Shown here: in pieces, positions 61,013 through 64,000 of the stretch
Layout: every line of letters begins with the position of its first letter
How positions within the stretch are numbered: the first letter of the stretch is position 1
From: Oscillospiraceae bacterium
GTDB taxonomy: Bacteria; Bacillota; Clostridia; Oscillospirales; SIG627
DNA length: 64,000 nt
Direction: 5' to 3'
NCBI GenBank assembly: GCA_015065085.1
Contig: SVQW01000004.1
Coordinates: forward strand, 62,001 to 126,000
Position numbers and translations under genes: made by a program
The notes under the pieces: model-generated
What the model saw: only the letters and a program-made list of their open reading frames with translations
The model's database searches: none
What the model was told of the DNA's origin: nothing

Positions 61013-61083
61013 AGCGGGTGATGGGAATCGAACCCACGCATTCAGCTTGGAAGGCTGACATTCTACCATTGAATAACACCCGC
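61013..61083 (-). tRNA. tRNA-Gly (TCC)
   Basis: Acceptor GCGGGTG / CACCCGC, anticodon arm TCAGC-CTTCCAA-GCTGA with anticodon TCC, T arm GTTCGATTC. First gene of the cluster, seven bases from tRNA-Arg. Confidence 0.95.
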
Positions 61084-61113
61084 AAATAAGCGGTTCTCAA
61101 AAACCGCTTGAAT

Positions 61114-61142
61114 ATAATAACACATTTTTAGAAAAAAGTCAA
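61114..61142 (-). promoter_or_regulatory. Promoter of the tRNA cluster
   Basis: Minus strand TTGACT, 17 bases, TATTAT with an upstream TGTGT, about 30 bases before tRNA-Gly. Confidence 0.75.
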
Positions 61143-61157
61143 TAGTTTTCCGAAAAA

Positions 61158-61502
61158 TTATTTATTTTTTTTGAAAATTTCCGGATTGGTCAGCTTTATA
61201 AGCAGATTGTTGTCATCCGGCACCTCAGTTTTGCCAAGCGCGGCAATATTTCTGACCATTTCACCGCATTTTTTGCATTTAAAAACAATTATAAATCCTT
61301 TTTTCGGATCCGGCAATGTCTGCACCGGCACGAGCAATCCGCCACACTCATTCAGTCGGTCTCCCGGGTTTATATCGACGTGCTTGGAGTGGAGACAGTA
61401 CGGGCAGTGATTTCTGGAGGTATAACCCAAGGGCGGAACCTCCCTGCCGCAGTTTTCACATATAAATCCGTCGTCGTTCTTTGAAAAGCGTTTTGTTTGC
61501 AT
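61158..61502 (-). CDS. RNHCP-domain zinc protein
   Basis: Small soluble protein of 114 residues. The name-giving motif is in SRNHCPYCLHSKHVDINPGDR; further pairs CENC and CKKC complete two zinc sites, and DDNNLLIKL closes the domain (PF12647 as I recall). The function of RNHCP proteins is unknown; they often lie next to translation or tRNA genes, as here. The start follows a G-rich site at a short distance. Its own promoter lies 30 bases upstream. Confidence 0.87.
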   Translation of the reverse strand: MQTKRFSKNDDGFICENCGREVPPLGYTSRNHCPYCLHSKHVDINPGDRLNECGGLLVPVQTLPDPKKGFIIVFKCKKCGEMVRNIAALGKTEVPDDNNLLIKLTNPEIFKKNK

Positions 61503-61529
61503 AACTCCCCCACAGAAAATAATATGTAT

Positions 61530-61558
61530 ATTATACTATAAATCTCAAAAAAAGTCAA
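61530..61558 (-). promoter_or_regulatory. Promoter of the RNHCP gene
   Basis: Minus strand TTGACT, 17 bases, TATAAT, about 28 bases before the start. Confidence 0.8.
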
Positions 61559-61576
61559 CCTTTTTTCTGTTTTCTA

Positions 61577-61605
61577 TTGACAATAATCATATTTGATGTT
61601 AAAAT
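61577..61605 (+). promoter_or_regulatory. Promoter of the sugar-kinase/GH106-like operon
   Basis: TTGACA, 17 bases, TAAAAT, preceding the kinase start by 35 bases. Confidence 0.75.
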
Positions 61606-61620
61606 TTAATTGTCAATTAA
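61606..61620. promoter_or_regulatory. Operator-like dyad at the transcription start
   Basis: TTAATTG-T-CAATTAA, a perfect 7+7 dyad directly after the -10 box, spanning the probable start of transcription. A repressor here would shut the operon. Confidence 0.55.
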
Positions 61621-61640
61621 TGTTTTATGAGGAGAACGTT

Positions 61641-62582
61641 ATGTATTATCTTGGTATAGACGGCGGCGGCACAAAAACAGCCTTTGTTTTGTGTGACGAC
61701 CGCGGAAATATTATCTCAACCCACCGTGCAGGTTCATGCTATTTTTCGGCAATAGGTGAAAAAGCTGTTTTTGATATGCTTCGTGAGGGTTTTGACACGT
61801 GCACCAAGGGAATAGCTTCCGAAAACGTGTCTGCCTACTGCGGAATGCCGCAGATCGGAGAATTGGAAAGTGTAGATATCGGTGTTGAAAATATTAAGAA
61901 GAATATCGGTTTTGAAATCAATTTCGGCAACGATGTTTTATGTGCCTCGGCCGGTTCTCTGATGTTCCGTCCCGGCATACATCTTATAGCCGGAACAGGC
62001 TCCAACGCCGTAGGTACCGACAAAAACGGAAATTCGGTACGTGCCGGCGGATGGGGCTGCGAAATACAAGGTGATGAAGCAAGTGCGTATTACATAGCAA
62101 TGGAAATGTTCCACGAATTCACCAAGCAGTCAGATCACAGACATCCCAGAACCATATTGTACGAAGCAATACGCAACAAATTCAGCTTGGACAGTGACTT
62201 TGATATTTGCAGATACCTTATTGAAGACATAAAAATGGAACGCGATATCATTGCATCCTACGCTGTGATGGCAAGCGAGCTCTACAAATCGGGCGACACT
62301 GCGATAAAAAGAATTTTCGAAAATGCCGCGGATGAATTGTGTCAGATTGCCTGTGCTATAAACTCACAGCTTGATTTCGGTGCATGTGCCGAGGTGTCCT
62401 ATTCCGGCGGAGTTTTCAAGTCGGGTGAGGCAATTCTGGCACCGCTCGAAAAAAAGCTCAGCGAAAACGGTATGAAGCTGTGTGCACCTTTGGCCGACCC
62501 CGTAATCGGCTCGGTACTGTTGGCAGCGCGTACAAAGGGTGAAACCAATCTCGAGGTAATGAAACAAAATCTCAAAAAATAA
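61641..62582 (+). CDS. BadF/BadG-family kinase, N-acetylglucosamine-kinase-like
   Basis: Cytosolic ASKHA-fold protein, 313 residues. The phosphate-1 loop is LGIDGGGTKTAFVLCD; then NDVLCASAGSL, the adenosine-region HLIAGTGSNAVG and GGWGCEIQGDEASAYYIA; SYSGGVFKSGE near the end. In this family GlcNAc kinases and the 2-hydroxyacyl-CoA activators share the fold; no Fe-S cysteines are present, so a sugar kinase is more likely. The ATG follows GGAGAAC. An in-frame ATG 16 codons upstream overlaps the promoter. The GH106-like gene follows after ten bases. Confidence 0.85.
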   Translation: MYYLGIDGGGTKTAFVLCDDRGNIISTHRAGSCYFSAIGEKAVFDMLREGFDTCTKGIASENVSAYCGMPQIGELESVDIGVENIKKNIGFEINFGNDVLCASAGSLMFRPGIHLIAGTGSNAVGTDKNGNSVRAGGWGCEIQGDEASAYYIAMEMFHEFTKQSDHRHPRTILYEAIRNKFSLDSDFDICRYLIEDIKMERDIIASYAVMASELYKSGDTAIKRIFENAADELCQIACAINSQLDFGACAEVSYSGGVFKSGEAILAPLEKKLSENGMKLCAPLADPVIGSVLLAARTKGETNLEVMKQNLKK

Positions 62583-62592
62583 GGAGCACAAA

Positions 62593-64000
62593 ATGGATTT
62601 AATCAAACAATTGAACGGAAACCTTACCGAATATCAAAGCATACCCTTCTGGAGCTGGAATGACAAACTTAAGCCGGAAGAGTTACGCCGTCAAATACGT
62701 CAGATGAAAGAAGCCGGCATAGGCGGATTTTTCATGCACGCACGCGGAGGATTGCAGACAGAGTATCTTGGCGAAGATTGGTTTGAATGCATCGGCGCAT
62801 GCATAGACGAGGCAAAAAAGCAGGGAATGGATGCATGGTGTTACGATGAAAACGGCTGGCCAAGCGGTTTTGCGGGAATGAAGCTTCTCGAAAACAAGGA
62901 TAACTGGGAGCATTATGTGACCTGCGATAAAAAGCCTGCATTCGACAATGAAGCAATGTATGTATACATATTGAAAGACAACAAGCTTATCCGAGTAACC
63001 GAAAACTGCGGTGCTGAGGAATACATTTGTGTTTACGACAAACTGAATTCTTCTGTTGTCGATATACTCAATCCCGAAGTTGTACAAAAGTTCATTGACG
63101 AAACACACGAAAAGTACTATGCACGTTTTAAAGAAGAATTTGGCAACGCCATGGTGGGATTCTTTACCGACGAGCCTCAGTTCTTCCGTTGGGACACAGC
63201 TTACACTCCGATGCTTATTCAGGCATTCAAGGATGAATACAACTATGATATTGCAGACGGTATGGCATATCTCTTTGTGGACTGTGACGGTGCATATGAG
63301 TTCCGTTTCCGTTACTGGAGACTGATGAACAAGCTGTTCACCAACAACTTTATAAAGCGGATTTACGACTGGTGCGAGGAGCACAACTGCAAAATAACAG
63401 GTCATGCCGTTCAAGAGACTTGCTTCCACGGTCAAATGTGGTGCTGTGCCGGTGTTATGCCATTTTACGAATACGAGCATATACCCGGTATTGACTGGTT
63501 GGGCAGAGATATAGCAGATGAAGTGTCTCCCAGACAGGTTTCCTCCGTAGCTCAGCAACTCGGAAAAAAGCATGTACTTACCGAAACCTTTGCCTGCACG
63601 GGCTGGGACGTTCTTCCAAAAGAGCTTAAGTACATTGCGGAATGGCAGTATGTAAACGGTGTAAACCAGACCTGTCAGCACCTTATGCCCTACTCCATCC
63701 GCGGTCAGCGCAAACGCGACTATCCCCATCATTTTTCCGAACATACCCCATGGTTCAGCGAATATCGCCATTTCAATGACTATTTCACACGTCTGGGTTA
63801 TATGCTGTCAAACAGCAAGGAGCAGGTCAATGTAGCCGTTCTGCACACCCTGCACTCGGTTTACCTCACCTTCAAGCGCGGTAATGATTACGGCACTACC
63901 AAGGAATACAATGACCCGTTCGGAGCACTGGGTGAAAAGCTGGGTGCAGCTCACATTCTGCACCATTATATCGACGAGCTTCTTCTTGAAAAACACGGCT
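62593..64000 (+). CDS. GH106-like glycoside hydrolase (cut by window end)
   Basis: 469 codons are visible and the frame is open to the end of the window; members have 700-1000 residues. The N-terminus carries the pattern known from GH106 alpha-L-rhamnosidases and their relatives: IPFWSWNDKL, RQMKEAGIGGFFMHARGGL, TEYLGEDWF and WCYDENGWPSGFAG. Later VGFFTDEPQFF supplies a candidate catalytic acid, and HVLTETFACTGWDV a second. No signal peptide, so the enzyme acts inside the cell or the family member is cytosolic. Downstream of the kinase gene and probably in one operon with it. The sugar released might be phosphorylated by that kinase (inference). The ATG follows AAGGAG. Confidence 0.85.
   Translation, partial: MDLIKQLNGNLTEYQSIPFWSWNDKLKPEELRRQIRQMKEAGIGGFFMHARGGLQTEYLGEDWFECIGACIDEAKKQGMDAWCYDENGWPSGFAGMKLLENKDNWEHYVTCDKKPAFDNEAMYVYILKDNKLIRVTENCGAEEYICVYDKLNSSVVDILNPEVVQKFIDETHEKYYARFKEEFGNAMVGFFTDEPQFFRWDTAYTPMLIQAFKDEYNYDIADGMAYLFVDCDGAYEFRFRYWRLMNKLFTNNFIKRIYDWCEEHNCKITGHAVQETCFHGQMWCCAGVMPFYEYEHIPGIDWLGRDIADEVSPRQVSSVAQQLGKKHVLTETFACTGWDVLPKELKYIAEWQYVNGVNQTCQHLMPYSIRGQRKRDYPHHFSEHTPWFSEYRHFNDYFTRLGYMLSNSKEQVNVAVLHTLHSVYLTFKRGNDYGTTKEYNDPFGALGEKLGAAHILHHYIDELLLEKHG

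Noticed and set aside
62683..63771. Long open frame of 362 codons on the minus strand
   Set aside because: It lies wholly antisense to the GH106-like gene, which shows clear family motifs; the minus frame has no plausible protein and no ribosome binding site.
1..64000. CRISPR array, prophage, integrative element or insertion sequence
   Set aside because: I saw no regularly spaced repeats, cas genes, integrase, transposase or phage structural genes on either strand.

Overview
The window looks like chromosome of a spore-forming, strictly fermentative member of the Clostridia (Bacillota), of the kind found in gut or rumen. This is inferred from gene content, not measured. Pointing that way are a V/A-type ATPase, acetate kinase, SpoIIE, a SigH-like sigma factor, a GerA-family germination protein, dockerin and SLH surface proteins, zinc-form L33, and many carbohydrate-active genes. 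Sigma-A-type promoters (TTGACA, 16-18 bases, TATAAT) are easy to see, ribosome binding sites are strong, and TTG or GTG starts are fairly common. I saw no phage, transposase or CRISPR array.

Layout. 1-4150: end of a V-type ATPase operon (F-A-B-D). 4200-8000 (minus): an anion permease, then an operon running from an LRR-dockerin surface protein through a second exported protein to a 48-residue peptide. 8260-11700: spoIIE, a SigH-like sigma factor, a tRNA-shaped leader and a zinc-ribbon gene. 11820-16780: a GH4 glycosidase divergent from an AraC regulator, then an SsuABC-type importer. 16784-24290: GerA-type protein (minus), minD, mgsA, hisS, aspS and an ACT-ACT-metallo-beta-lactamase protein. 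24340-30230 (minus): a four-gene operon with three paralogous TIM-barrel hydrolase-like proteins and a DUF4838 protein. 30412-32000 (minus): an SLH protein, divergent from ackA. 33478-36560: an amino-acid ABC importer whose permease carries a large extra domain. 36615-39811: ddl, a DUF1934 protein and an S41 protease. 39888-43781 (minus): a transglutaminase-dockerin gene, a second dockerin gene and an AraC gene in one operon.

44093-46378 is the rpmG-secE-nusG-rplK-rplA cluster, followed by tRNA-Pro. 46676-48347 (minus) holds def, a small P-loop kinase and a methyltransferase-like membrane protein. 48508-51422 carries two phosphoesterase-type enzymes followed by EutH. 52467-58278 is a long plus-strand run: a PurM of the Bacteroidetes-like long form, ribokinase, a fourth copy of the TIM-barrel family, a YqeG phosphatase, endonuclease IV and an M24 peptidase. 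58325-60240 (minus) has a hemolysin III protein and a GH109-like oxidoreductase-fold protein. 60589-61083 is a five-tRNA cluster (Gly-Arg-His-Met-Glu, minus) next to an RNHCP zinc protein. The window ends in a sugar-kinase gene and a GH106-like glycosidase cut by the window edge.

How the parts fit. Surface proteins (dockerins, SLH) and import systems sit beside enzyme sets with no signal peptide (the TIM-barrel family, DUF4838, GH4, GH109-like, GH106-like). This suggests that glycan fragments are finished inside the cell, with sugars and acetate as the energy route. The least explained items are the TIM-barrel/DUF4838 locus, the tRNA-shaped leader, the 48-residue peptide, the altered active site of MgsA and the extra domain in the amino-acid permease.
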